From contig CM030715.1 of the NCBI GenBank assembly GCA_017979445.1, positions 27,567,169 to 27,631,168 on the forward strand: DNA of 64,000 bases. Reading direction: 5' to 3'. The translations under genes were made by a program, and so were the position numbers. The notes beneath the pieces are model-generated. The model did no database searches. It had not been told where the DNA came from and was given only the letters and a program-made list of their open reading frames with translations. Of this stretch, positions 46,287 to 58,300 are shown piece by piece. Each line of letters starts with the position of its first letter. Position 1 is the stretch's first letter. The DNA is from Akebia trifoliata. Its lineage: Eukaryota; Streptophyta; Magnoliopsida; Ranunculales; Lardizabalaceae.

Positions 46287-46572
46287 GAGACCTACTAGTG
46301 GCACCTCAACTTTTACTTATTACAACCCAACTAAAAATAAAGATCATAAGTATGCATATAGTTGAGAATAACTAAAAGTTAGAGTGCCAATAGAAGTTCT
46401 CTTATTTTTTATGTGTTTGCTAGATTTCTATTTTTTTTGGCTTAAATGACAATTGTAAACATGAAAATTGTTTGGACGGGCATTATAATGTTTTGTAATG
46501 TTGAGAAAATAATTTGAGCCAAACCTTTGTTATATTTGAATGGTGTATTGTAATCTTTAATTGAAGGGTGAG
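46287..46572. mobile_element. GGCACCCCAACTTTTACT-TIR MITE, copy E, right end lost
   Basis: Starts GACCTACTAGTGGCACCTCA, keeps the hairpin-closing AAAAGTTAGAGTGCCAATAG and the arm ATAATGTTTTGTAATGTTGA, then stops at TTTAATTGAAGGGTG where a SINE-like sequence begins. Confidence 0.6.
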
Positions 46573-46790
46573 AGTCGTTAGGTTGTGAGCCTGATACCCA
46601 GCATGAGCAGTATTTCCTCAGGGCCACCCGTGAGGGTGCACCCTCACTTATTCAATGCGTGTGATGTGCAGGCGTTGCACTTGCCCGAGAAAGGGACCCA
46701 TATGCCTTCGCTTCAGCCCTGGCTCTTTTGGTCCCCCTAGTCGAACGTAAGTTCAGACATCCCCATCATAAAAAAAACAAACAAGTATGC
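46566..46790 (+). mobile_element. SINE-like element, copy 1
   Basis: A tRNA-like head (GTCGTTAGGTTGTGAGCCTG) is followed by GGGCCACCCGTGAGGGTGCA, then CCCTCACTTATTC, GTGTGATGTGCAGGCGTTGC and an A-rich end (46770-46785). Order and text are repeated at 47826-48035. It is GC-richer than its surroundings, typical of SINE bodies. Confidence 0.55.
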
Positions 46791-46974
46791 ACAACACGAT
46801 TACTTTTTTTTTTTAGTGGGGGCTACATGTCATGAATTTCAATAACAACTGAGAAATCTCTAACATAAATCAAAATGTAGGAAGTTATCATTTATTAATC
46901 AACAATTTTCTTTTAAAGTCCAGTGGGGGATCATAACCCCCACTCGGCCCATGTAGCTCCACCCTTAGTTATAT

Positions 46975-47825
46975 TCCTAAATAATGATGATGATGATGAT
47001 TTGACTTCTTGGGGTTAAAGTGGTGTGAAAATATTCACTTCAATTGATATGGTGATGGCAGTAAGAAGAACGTCGGCAAGAAGTTTGACATAGGAAGTTT
47101 TTAAGTGGGGATGAACTTTATCACTCACTGTATGTATCGTGAAGATCTCGTGGATCATAGTTCGTTTTCAGGACATATGCTATATCCATCTCCCATCAAC
47201 TTTCATCTTTTCTCTTGTCCATTTTGGTGTTCCACTGTTTATCGCTTCTTTCCCATTTTTTTATTCTTCTCATGAGTCAATGTTGCCTTTCATGACTTGT
47301 CTCCTTCTTCTTCTCCTTCTTGTTAAGCCATCACTTCTATCATTGAGCTGGTAGATGCTATCTTATCAAATATGTATGTAGGCACAAATTTTCAACAATT
47401 TGTTTGGCCCATCACGTCAATAATGCCACATGCACACACTTTCGTTCTATGTTATTTGGTCCACAGCTTACCTCAGCTCCCACTTGTTCGTGGTGGTACA
47501 CAAGTTGGTCAAGTAATGACATTGCTTAGTTTGTTTTTATCTGAACAATAATTTCTTTCTGGAAAGATTTTTTCTCTAATTTTCAAAATGATGACATAAC
47601 ATTTGACCATATCTAAGAAGATAGATAATTACCTAATGAGAAGGGCTTCTTTCCTCTGAATCTCCCTAAATTTTGGGAGATAACTTGATGGTCCAGTTAG
47701 TAATTTTTTTTTTCCTTTCAATGTCCATGACAAAAGTTCTAAAACATCAAAAATATTATATATATAAATTGAAATTTTGACAGTTTGAAAAAAATTACTT
47801 ATTTACTTGCTAAATCTCAACTTAC
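46975..47825. other. Intergenic DNA with (ATG)n run
   Basis: A short ATG/GAT microsatellite at 46984-47000. The 47139-47354 open frame has no ATG-proximal conservation and reads as hydrophobic low-complexity. No gene supported. Confidence 0.45.
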
Positions 47826-48035
47826 CAAGGTTGGAGTGATAAGTAATTAATGCTTGTCGGTCGTGAGTTCAATACTTAGCATTATCATTAATTTCTCATA
47901 GGCCACCAGTGAGGGAGCACTCTCACTTACCTAGTGTGTGTGATGTGTGGGTGTTGCACATGCCCCGGATTAGCTTGTGGACAAGACCATGGTCCACTAT
48001 TTATAGGAATACCCAAATATCAAAAGAAAAACAAA
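47826..48035 (+). mobile_element. SINE-like element, copy 2
   Basis: Matches copy 1 in order: GTCGGTCGTGAGTTCAATAC, AGGCCACCAGTGAGGGAGCA, CTCTCACTTACC, GTGTGTGATGTGTGGGTGTT, GCACATGCCC, then an A-rich tail near 48018-48035. GTGAGTTCAATAC is a weak B-box-like site. Confidence 0.55.
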
Positions 48036-49200
48036 AAGTAAATAAGATCATTTCATTATTCGATTTGGTGATATGTCTTTATTAGTTTTCGTTGAATGAC
48101 TTAGAAATGATTGTACTATGTCGGACCACAAATAATTGTGCTGGATACTTCTTTGAGACATTTACTCGACAGATTTAACTGTTGCATTTTTATTACAAAA
48201 ACTCCCTTGAAGTTTGACAACTTAAGGGGACCCTAACTTTATGAAGTTTGTTATCCATCAAGTCTTACTTTATAAAGTTTGTTATCCATCAAACCTTGAA
48301 GTGATGATCCACGTAAAATTCAAATTGAGAAGGTTTATTTTGTTACTTGACATACCTTGGAGTGGATCCTATCCGAATCAAATTGTCGCATCCAAAAGAT
48401 CTGATGTGACAAAGTTATAAATGACAAAATTCTAAGAATTTTGAAAAAAAAAAAGAAATTTAAAAGTTGTTTTTCACCATTAAATTTTAGTTTTAAATCA
48501 GGAGTTTGATAATCATCCATTTTCAACATCTTCGACCTAGTTAAAAGGATTGTTTTTTAACTTTTTATATTTAAATCTGAGTTTTTCCATGAATCTAGAA
48601 GGCTCTTGTGTTGGATTGGCAATTTGATAATCCATGTCGGCCAACAAATCTCAGTAAGATTTGTATCTATTTAAGCTAGTCATGCTAGCCTTATTCACAA
48701 AGTAAGGTTGGTTCACGTAAAAAGCTTGATAAAATAGGGGTGTTTTTGTAATAAAATTGTAACAGATAGGTCCGCCCGGTAAATCTCTCTATTTCTTTTC
48801 GTGAGCAAATTATTATTTCGAGGTCATAAGGATAAGAATTTTATGGCTAACGTTGAAACCACTTTGGGCTTCTCACAAGCCACATAGCCATGAATAATTA
48901 CAAATCAAAACTTGACAAAAAAAGGAAACTATGGTGACTTGATCGTACAGTATTTTGAGTTAACTACTCCGTGACTCGTGAATAAACGAAAAAGACTAGT
49001 TTTGAATCCAAGTTGATCGTATCGTAACTTATCAACACTCGTATACTTCAAACAGCTTAGCAAGTACATACTTTTAAATACATATAAAATATAAATTGTA
49101 AAAATAAATATAAATTTATTAAATATTTTTAATAGTTTAAAATTTAATATTTTTTTCTTTCGAAAAAAAGATATAACATTTTTATCTTGAAGAAGTCAAT
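48036..49200. other. Intergenic DNA, nothing firmly recognisable
   Basis: It contains two adjacent near-repeats (ACTTTATAAAGTTTGTTATC at about 48268 and TTATGAAGTTTGTTATCCAT at about 48238). No gene is seen. Confidence 0.45.
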
Positions 49201-49204
49201 CCAA

Positions 49205-50591
49205 ACAGGCCCTTAGAGAACAATTTGATGCATGAACAAGTTTACTAGCAGATATCATGTTGAAATTGAAGGAGGGAACACATATGATGTTAGTCAAAAC
49301 AGGAGATAGTGATAAGGAGACAGTGCCTATATGAGAAACAGGTGTAGGATTCCTATTAGAGATAGTTTAACAAGTGTAGAACCAAGGGAGGAAATTGTTG
49401 TAAGATGAGAAATATAGCTAACCATGTGATCAGTTGCTCCTATATCGAAGATCTAAGAAATGATTTTATCGGAGTTTAAACAAAGGGATATACTTGAAAG
49501 ATTGGTGGTAGGCTGCAAACTACCTGCTTGGTAAGGCACGGGCTATGATTTTCTCGGATTGAGAATAAGCAAGAAGTTGTTGACATTGCTCGGGTGTGAA
49601 AGGTAAATCTGTTTGAGACTTTCGAGCACTTTGCTTGTCATTGGGTGATGTTTCAACTTGATTTGCTGAGGCTTGTTTCCCATCTTTGTGAAGTTTTGTC
49701 CAAGTGGGTAACCATGTATGACGTAGCACTTGTCAATAGTGTGTCCATCCAACCGCAATGATCACAGATGGGTAGCTCACGTCGTGGATTCTAGTTCTTT
49801 CTATTTGAACTATGATTATCACATCCCAAAGCTTGAGATTTGGGTTCAAATTTGGCGAGAAGAGCAATTGTATCGTTTGGTTGTGGGGATGACGTAACAA
49901 TGTCACGTTGTCTTTCCTCTTGAAGCACAAGAGAGAAGACTTTGTTAATCGGTGGAAGAGGGTCCTTAAGGAATATATGTCCCCAAATAACAAAATATAT
50001 TTCGTTTAGTCCCATCAAAAATTGCATAACCCTCTCTCTTTGTTGATAGTTGATCAAATTTTTTTTTGCACCACAAGAACATGAAGGAATTGGTTGATAG
50101 GTCATGAGTTCATCCTAATAACCCTTCAACTTTGTGAAATACTTCCCCACGGATGTTTGTTCTTTGGTAAGAGAAAAGATGGCTTTCTGAATTTGAAAAA
50201 TACTTGGGGCATTGCTCTTAGAAAATCATTCTTTGAGGTCCTCCCACACCTCATGTGTCGATTCAGCATAAATGATGCTAATAACAAGATCTTTGGATAA
50301 AGAATTCAATATCCAAGATAAAACCATATTATTACAATGTATCCATTGAGAATACATTGGATCAGTTGTAAGTAACTTTTCGATTCAATCATCGACAAAC
50401 TTTGTTTTGCTTTTGGCACTAAGAGCCATGATCATGGCTCTACTTTAAGTCGAGTAATTACCACCCGGCAAGGGTTGTGAAACAAGCATGGATTCAAGAT
50501 TATCTGAATGATGCAGGAAGTAGGGACTAGAAGGATCATCCACCTTGCTGTCCCCAGTCAAAGACGAACTTTGCATACTTCCTGAAGCCAT
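49205..50591 (-). pseudogene. Broken Copia-type gag-protease, 3' truncated
   Basis: Read on the minus strand from an ATG at 50591: an N-terminal Copia gag region (YFLHHSDN then LVSQPLPGGNYST), a gag core (ERVMQFLMGLNE, DPLPPINKVFSLVLQEERQR), a zinc-knuckle region (CDHC and GHTIDKC, left in different frames by a 1-nt deletion near 49750), and an aspartic-protease region where the DTGA site reads DIGATDHM (about 49430-49455). At least four in-frame stops interrupt gag. The sequence ends abruptly at about 49205, so integrase and reverse transcriptase are missing. Non-functional; described as a fossil retrotransposon. Confidence 0.85.
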
Positions 50592-50642
50592 GGAGAATCT
50601 TGTGACATTGTTAACATGATTGACGTGCTTAGTGTTGCTTGA

Positions 50643-50654
50643 GCTCTGTAACCA
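50643..50654 (-). other. Primer-binding site of the Copia remnant
   Basis: On the minus strand TGGTTACAGAGC directly follows the end of the LTR (TTATCA) and precedes gag by about 50 bp. It matches the plant initiator-Met tRNA site TGGTATCAGAGC with one small change. Confidence 0.65.
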
Positions 50655-50862
50655 TGATAAAAGAAGAGAACGAAGAATATTTATTTTTCCATATGTATTT
50701 TACATTGCCCATTTTGGGTGGTATATATAGATTACAAATAGAATCCCCTTAGAGAAGGAAATGTAGTAGAAAAGAAAATACACCCAGCAATATCCCTTGA
50801 TTGAGGAGAATATACAATCAGCAAAATCTCTTGATTAAGGGTGGGCCTATGAATTCCTAATA
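50655..50862 (-). repeat. 5' LTR of the Copia remnant
   Basis: From the PBS outwards, about 208 bp end in TATTAGGAATTCATAGG on the minus strand (an altered TG start) and finish with CA beside the PBS. GTGGTATATATAGATTAC near 50720 could be its TATA region. The partner LTR is not found left of 49205. Confidence 0.55.
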
Positions 50863-51783
50863 TTTAAATTTAATTTTTTTAAAAAAAGATGTAACATATA
50901 ACTAGGTCGAGTTTTGAAGACGAATGAGTTATCAACTTAACAAATTGCCTCAACGGAGTCGCGTAAACTCAATCAAGTCTCAAGTCAATTCTCACGACCA
51001 AGTTCTAAAATGTGGACTCAAAAAATAGATGCTTCATGATATTTGTAGATATAATTTCTTGTACTACCTTGAAATTCTCCCTTACTGCTTCGAATCTGCA
51101 ATTCTAGAGCTTTCGGTGTACTTGCAACACAATCTCTCCGACGGTTAAGTCAGATCGAATATAAAAATTGGCAGAGTTTTAGTGGGAGAAAGAAAGCATA
51201 CTTCTTAATGTCTTTGCTTCTTTAGGGATTGAAGCCTAATCCTCCTCATTGCCTTGTTGATGTTGTCTTTCTCCTAATTTAAAATTGGAGTGTATCTCTT
51301 TGGAGATATGTTCATATTCATTAAGCTAATTTAGTAATGAATTCCTCTCGTCTAGGATGATCCCCGATTTATCAAAAATCCAATAAATCATATCTTAGCC
51401 AAATCCATGATATTTCAGGATCTAGATTCTGTATCACTAGGCCTATTTTTCAATACTGAGATAGGGTTATTCCTATTCCCTGTTTTCGGACTCGGAGAAT
51501 TGGCTTTATCAATCTCCGAACTCAGCTTATTAATTTTCCCTTGTCGACCGAACTTGGAGTATAATGCCATGTTTGACTTGGAATATTATTGATCCGCCTT
51601 AGACTCGGATCACTATGGTGCCACACATCACAATCTAGTGTGCTTACAAAAATAATCATCCACAATATTTAACACAGTATCTCATCTCGATTTGCCCCCA
51701 GTACCAAGTGGAATCAAACCATTTAAAATAATTTTTAATAAATAATTATATTTCTTTTTGGTTATAAGGTGGATTAGTAGATG
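50863..51783. other. Intergenic DNA, retroelement-like debris
   Basis: ATCTCTCCGACGGTTAAGTC at about 51133 resembles a motif frequent in plant LTR-element non-coding regions; a similar ATCTCCGACTATTAAGTTAA is at about 59813. Short open frames only. Confidence 0.35.
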
Positions 51784-51970
51784 ATGTATGATTCACAATG
51801 AATTCCTTGGAGCCACCCTTTATGGTCCGATTGACCCTTGACTCAACCAATTGCACGTAGGACTTTCTGAAGGGGCGGTACGTGTGATCGTGAGATTAGT
51901 CTTATCGGAAAGGTGAGGATACCGATGACAATAAGCAATAATAATAATAATAATAATGTATGATTCACAA
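51784..51970 (+). mobile_element. SINE-like retroposon with perfect 15-bp target duplication
   Basis: The 15-mer ATGTATGATTCACAA is present at 51784-51798 and again at 51956-51970. Between them lie 157 bp ending in an (AAT)n tail (51937-51955), with TGAGATTAGTCTTATCGGAA and GGTGAGGATACCGATG before the tail. Perfect duplication plus a simple-repeat tail shows target-primed retroposition. Probably a SINE; no Pol III boxes are clear, so a 5'-truncated copy is possible. Confidence 0.75.
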
Positions 51971-52240
51971 AATCTTATATTTAAATTATTATCATTTTAT
52001 ATTAAAAATCACAATAAAACCCAAATGATTGGTCCAAATTTTTATAAACTCGGTCAATAATTTCAAAATATTAGACAAATCATCTCGAATCTTGGACAAA
52101 AGTCAATATATTGCCTAATTGCCTAGACAAGGATGACTCAACCGAGTCATCTCAATCTCAAACGAGTTAATAAACCATGAGATAACAAGATATGGGTGAC
52201 CCACCTCATGTAAAATATATGATTTTCTTCCCACATTTAT

Positions 52241-52337
52241 TATATATAAATAAAATTATCAAAGCAGCCTTAAAACATCCCCTTCTCTGACCTCTCTCTC
52301 TCTGATACACACAAACACACACAGCTTCAAGCCTTGA
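52241..52337 (+). promoter_or_regulatory. CYP704 TATA box and leader
   Basis: TATATATAAATA at 52241-52252 lies about 90 bp before the ATG, with a CT-rich stretch (CTCTCTCTCTCTG about 52292-52304) expected near a plant transcription start. A SINE ends 270 bp upstream of the TATA box. Confidence 0.6.
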
Positions 52338-55300
52338 ATGGATTTCCTCATGAATAATCCCATCACTTTAGTATCCACAGCTATTGCTGCAGTGGTGACC
52401 TTCTTCATCATAAAAATCTTGTTTGTTTCTTCTAAATCTAAACAGAAGAAACGTTACCACCCCATCGCTGGTACCATCTTTAACCAACTTTTGAACTTCA
52501 ATAGGTTGCACCATTACATGACAGATCTGGCTCGAAAGCACAATAAAACCTATAGGTTGCTCAGCCCCTTTCGTAATGAGATCTACACTGCCGATCCAGA
52601 AAACGTTGATTACATCCTTAAGTCAAATTTTCAGAACTATGGCAAGGTAACCAGATACATCTTTATCTATTTAAATCTCACCCACCAATAGCTATCAAAA
52701 TTTTTTTTTCCTGCTCATATCAAAATGGACCTGGTTATATCAGAGAATTAATATTTCCAAACCAACTTTCTTTCTTTCTTTCTTTTTTTCTTTTAATAAC
52801 ACACTAAAAATTTGAAATACACTTGGTATTAATTTGGGTTGTGTGTGTGTGTATATACTCATTCTATTTTTAATTACCACACCCACTTTCAATTTTTTCT
52901 CCCCAGAGAAAAATTTTCAGAACTATGGCAAGGTAACAGATCTTTATCTAAATCTCACCCATCAATAGCTATCAATTTATTTTTTCCTGTTCATATCAAA
53001 GTGGACCTGGTTATATTGGAGAGTTAATATTTCCAGACCAACTTTCTTTCTTTCTTTTCTTTTAATAACACACTAAAAACTGAAATAAACTTAGTGTTAA
53101 TTGTGTGTGTGTGTGTGTGGATATATTCATTCTATTTTTAATTACCACACCCACTTTCAATTTTTTCTCCACAGAGAAATTTTTTTAGAACTATGGCAAG
53201 GTAACAGATCTTTATCTAAATCTCACCCACCAATAGCTATCAATTTATTTTTTCCTGTTCATATCATAGTGGACCTGGTTATATCAGAGAGTTAACATTT
53301 CCAGACTAACTTTCTTTCTTTCTTTTCTTTCTTTTAATAAAACACTAAAAAAATGAAATAAACTTAGTATTAATTTGGTGTGTGTGTGTGTGTGGATAGA
53401 TTCGTTCTATTTTTAATTACCACACCCACTTTCAATTTTTTCTACACTGAGAAAAATTTTCAGAACTATGGCAAGGTGACAGATCTTTATCTAAATCTCA
53501 CCCACCAATAGCTATCAATTTATTTTTTCCTGTTCATATCATGGTGGACCTGGTTATATCAGAGAGTTAATATTTCCAAACCAACTTTCTTTTCTTTCTT
53601 TTCTTTCTTTTCTTTCTTTTAATAAAACACTAAAAAAATGAAATAAACTTAGTATTAATTTGGGGTGTGTGTGTGTGTGGATATATTCGTTCTATTTTTA
53701 ATTACCACACCCACTTTCAATTTTTTCTCCACAGAGAAAAATTTTCAGAACTATGGCAAGGTGACAGATCTTTATCTAAATCTCACCCACAAATAGCTAT
53801 GAATTTCATTTTTCCTGCTCATATCAAAATGGATCTAAGTCATCTCGATATTGTTCATGAATGAGAGGAGACGTATCATGGTCGAGATTCGCAGTTTTAT
53901 TCTTTTTGGTTCATCTGTGTACACAAATTCTCGTCTCGTCCAGTCATCATCACGAGATCATTCGTGAACGAGACGAGGATCCCAGATTCAAAACCATAGG
54001 AGAAAATTGAAGGTTGGTCCCTACCAATTTGGTGTGTATCTATCCTTATTCAGTCTTGATTATATGATTTGCCAAGTGGCATACTCAATCAACTCCCTGA
54101 CATGGACAAGCTTGGGGAACCATAGATTTGTACGCCCTGGGATAAACCTTTTATGGGAAAGTGCAATCGTGTATTTTGGGGGTAGATGTGTATTTTGGGG
54201 GTACAGATCTACGGTTCCGAACTTGTCACGTGAGGGAGACGATTGAGTATGTCACTTGGGGAGTCATATTATCAGGACTCATCCTTATTTGGTGTGTTAT
54301 ATATAAAAATGTTACTTTGGTCATATAAGCCCCCTTAGCAAAAGCTAAAAGGATAATTTGTAGAAATGTATCAAACTTAAAACTAATGTTGTTCGATATT
54401 TTTCGTCAGGGATGGCATAACTACAGCATTTTGAGTGATCTTTTGGGTGATGGAATTTTCACCGTTGATGGTGAAAAGTGGCGCCATCAAAGAAAGGTAT
54501 CAAGTTATGAATTCTCCACCAAAGTCTTGAGGGACTTCAGCAGCAATGTTTTTCGACGAAATGCAGTCAAAGCAGCCCGAATTATTTCCGAGGCTGCCAC
54601 CACGAATCGATCATTCGATCTTCAAGTAAGTCTGAATTTAATATGTCAGATAATTTATATTATTTTCTATATAAACCCTATTATAGTTCATGTAATTTAA
54701 TTCTTTATCTCGCTAATTTATTTGTGATGAAAAATAAAAATTTATGACTTTTCTTGTTTCAATGGTAGGATCTGTTTATGAAATCGACATTGGACTCAAT
54801 ATTCAAAGTTGGGTTTGGTGTAGAATTGGACAGCATGGGTGGATCAAGTGAAGGAACCCGTTTCGCCAATGCATTTGATGATTCAAGTGCGATGACCTTG
54901 TGGAGATATGTTGATATTTCTTGGCAAATCAAGAGGTTTCTTAATGTTGGATTAGAAGCCAAATTAAAGAAAAATATGGAAATTATAGACAGTTTCATGT
55001 ACAAGCTAATTCGTAACAAGATTGAACAAGTCTCTAATTCGAAAGACGATTCTTTGGTAAGTTAAAAAATAAAATAAAAGGCGTTTGAAGAAGCCGAAAA
55101 TCTCTATTTATATTTCTAAAATCCATCATCTTCAAGTTCTTTTTAACTCATTCAATCTTATCTTCAATCCTTTGAAGAAAAAAATCCTTTTCTATCAAGA
55201 TTGTACGTCATATCGCACTTTCCAATCTTGTTAGCGTGGTATGAATGTTGAATGAGATAGATCTTATGATTAATTAATATGCATTTTAGTAAATCTCTCT

Positions 55301-58300
55301 TATAAAAAACAAAATAAAAATGAAACTTCAACTGTTTAAATATAATCAAATTACATACATAAATGAGCTAAATTTTTTTTTTTTATATATTATAACAGAT
55401 GAAGAAAGAAGACATTATGTCAAGGTTCTTAGACTTAAACGAGAGCGATCCGAAGTACTTGAGGGACATAATTCTAAATTTCTTAGTTGCTGGAAGAGAT
55501 ACTACAGCTACTACTCTTTCATGGTTTGTTTACATGTTGTGCAAGCATCCTCACATACAGGAAAAAGTTGCAGCAGAAGTGAAGGAAGCAACCCAAGTCA
55601 AAGATGATACACCCTTTGAAGAATTTGCAGCTAGCTTGACTGAGGAAGTCTTAGACAAGATGCAGTATCTCTATGCAGCTCTAACTGAGACTCTCAGGCT
55701 CTATCCTGCTGTTCCTGTGGTAACTTAATTATATTATTTAGTTGGGAAAATTACTGAAAGAGAGTTAAATATTTAAAAAAAAAAAACATCTAATTTTTCA
55801 AAAATTACCAAAAATGAATTAAGTCGCTGGACAATCCAGCATTTTAGTAACTCGTTGTACTGTCCAGCCTTTTAATCATTCGGAGAGCCTTTTTGGAAAA
55901 GCCATGTATTTTAACATATTAAAATGTTTGATAGTAGAGCGAGTTACTAAAACGTTGGACTGTCCAGCCACTTTATTTGATTTTGGTAATTTTTGAAAAA
56001 ATATTCTTCTTTTTGTAAATAATAAAACTTTTAACCCTCTTTTTGTTTGTTTTTTTTCATTTCCAATTTAGTTTTACTTCTAATGATAAGGAAAAGAGTG
56101 GCCTTGGGAGTGTCAAATTGTGCCATCTAGCCCAACCCAACCCAACCCAACCCACCCAATAAAAATAGGGGTGAAGGCCTTGATATTGAGCTCACAAAGG
56201 TAGGGCTGGGTTAAAAAACTTTGAGACTGTCAAATTTGATACGGATGTGGGTTTAATAGTTCCTAGCCCTATCCGCTACTATATTTTATAGATTTGTTCA
56301 TAATGCATAGTTAGATGCATATTTTTGTGTCAATGAAAATGTTAATCTTCATCAATTGTTAGAGGTTAAACAAGACACCAATTTCATATTAAATAGGTTA
56401 ATGTTGACAATAACAAATAAGACGAGTCCTGATAATATGACTTGCTAGGTGGCATACTCAAATGACTCCATGACGTGGACAAGTTTAGGAACTGTAGATC
56501 TGTACACCTCAGGATACATGGTTCCCTCTGGATACATTTTTTTAATGGGGAAATACAATTGTGTATCTTGAGGCGTTCAGATCTACGATACCCAAACTTG
56601 TCATGTCATGGAGTCATTTGAGTATGCCACCTAGCGAGTCAAATTATCACAACTCAAAAAAGATTTATTTGATAAATGTAATTATTTTTATATAACAAGC
56701 TGAATTCAACATTTTTAGTCATCTTTATTTGGCCCAAACCCCTTAGTGCCGAGTTAGAGCTTAGTCGACTTAGGCTTGATCAGGGTATAAGACCGGTCTA
56801 AGGTAAAATCTACACCTTTCAAGCTAGGTTAGGGCTCAACCAAGTCTAAATCATCTATTTGATGGAGGGCCTCAACTAGGTTTGTCAATGGACCGGGCTG
56901 GGTCTAGGCATTAATCCAACCTATTTAAATATCGATCCGGGCCGGGCTTGATAAATAAAACTTTAGTCTAAGCCCGGTCCACTTGGCCAAACCCATTTTA
57001 AATGAAGGTAAGGGAATCATTATTAATTTATAATAAAACTATTAAATATTGTATTTACTATAGTATAACGGATTGGACCACCAACCGGGAGCTTAGCCCA
57101 ACCCAATAATTAAATGGATTTAACAACTAAATCCAAACCCGGTCAATAGCGGGTCGTGCCTGGGCAGGTCAAAATCCGGCCCATTGACAGCTCCAGCCTT
57201 AACCATGGGTTGAGGGTAGAGAAGTCCAAATAAATACCCAATTCTTTTTAAACCCAACCAATTTTTTTACAAATTCTGATTTTTAAAGCTTCTAACCAAG
57301 TAATGCTAATGTTACCCTAAAGTAAATAACTTTGCAAATTTGCAAAATTTTCCTGGATACCAAGTAGAGTCTACATTGCTTCTAATTCTCCAAGAACACA
57401 TAGATGAAGTTTTGTTCTTTTTTGGTGTGTTTATGTGTTGTAGGATGCAAAGATTTGTTTCTCAGATGATACTTTGCCCGATGGATTCAGCGTGAGGAAA
57501 GGAGATATGGTATCTTACATGCCATATGCCATGGGCCGAATGAAATCAATATGGGGTGATGATGCCGAAGAATTCCGACCAGAAAGATGGTTCGACGAAG
57601 ATGGAGTTTTCCGAAGTGAGAGCCCTTCTAAGTTCACAGCCTTCCAGGTGAGCAAATTATATTTTGAGGAATTTACCAAGAAGGTAGAGATATAAGATGA
57701 AATTACCACTCCAGTAAGGTTTTCAGAATATTTAAGTGCCATTTTGGTAAGCAACAATTATTTTTTTTCCCAAATATTAAGTTTTCTAAAGTAATTAATG
57801 GTTAATTTCCTTTTATACTCCTATTTCAAGAAAAGAAAAGGAAACCAATTGATGATCCAACTCTGTCAAACATCTTTTATCCCCCAAGTAATAAAATATT
57901 TATGAATCATAGGCTATAAGCCCATAAATTGAATGCGGATACAATGTGATCCATTGAATCATAGATATTTGGAAAAAATATAAATAAAATTTTTTATATT
58001 GATAAATAACTTCGAAGACTCTTCCAAGATGAAATGACTCAAATGAGTCAACTTGGTATTGGTGGATCAATGGTATCAATTGATCAAGACAAGAAACCAC
58101 GTTTTAAAAACATTGGTATCATGGATATTCACATAAAAAAAATTTAAAAGAAAAAAAGAAAAGAAAAGAATATGACACTTTGAAACAAATAAGAATAATT
58201 TACCAAAACATAGAACTTTTCAAATTTATTTACCAAAACGGAGCACTATACCTCTTATTTTCGAAAACGGTAATTTGTCATTTTCAGAAATATTTTATTT

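Larger units (their letters stand above)
45909..46972. mobile_element. Composite region bounded by GGGTRGAGC..GCTCCACCC
   Basis: AAGGGTAGAGCCAGGATTTT (left) and ATGTAGCTCCACCCTTAGTT (right) are inverted copies of a terminus often seen in plant repeats. Inside are MITE E (46287-46572) and a SINE (46566-46790), which would be nested insertions. No transposase is seen. Element class unknown. Confidence 0.35.

Noticed and set aside
52839..53864. Repeated ORFs reading [19 protein letters not shown]
   Set aside because: They are the tandem intron array of CYP704 read in a shifted frame; similarity between them reflects DNA duplication, not protein selection.
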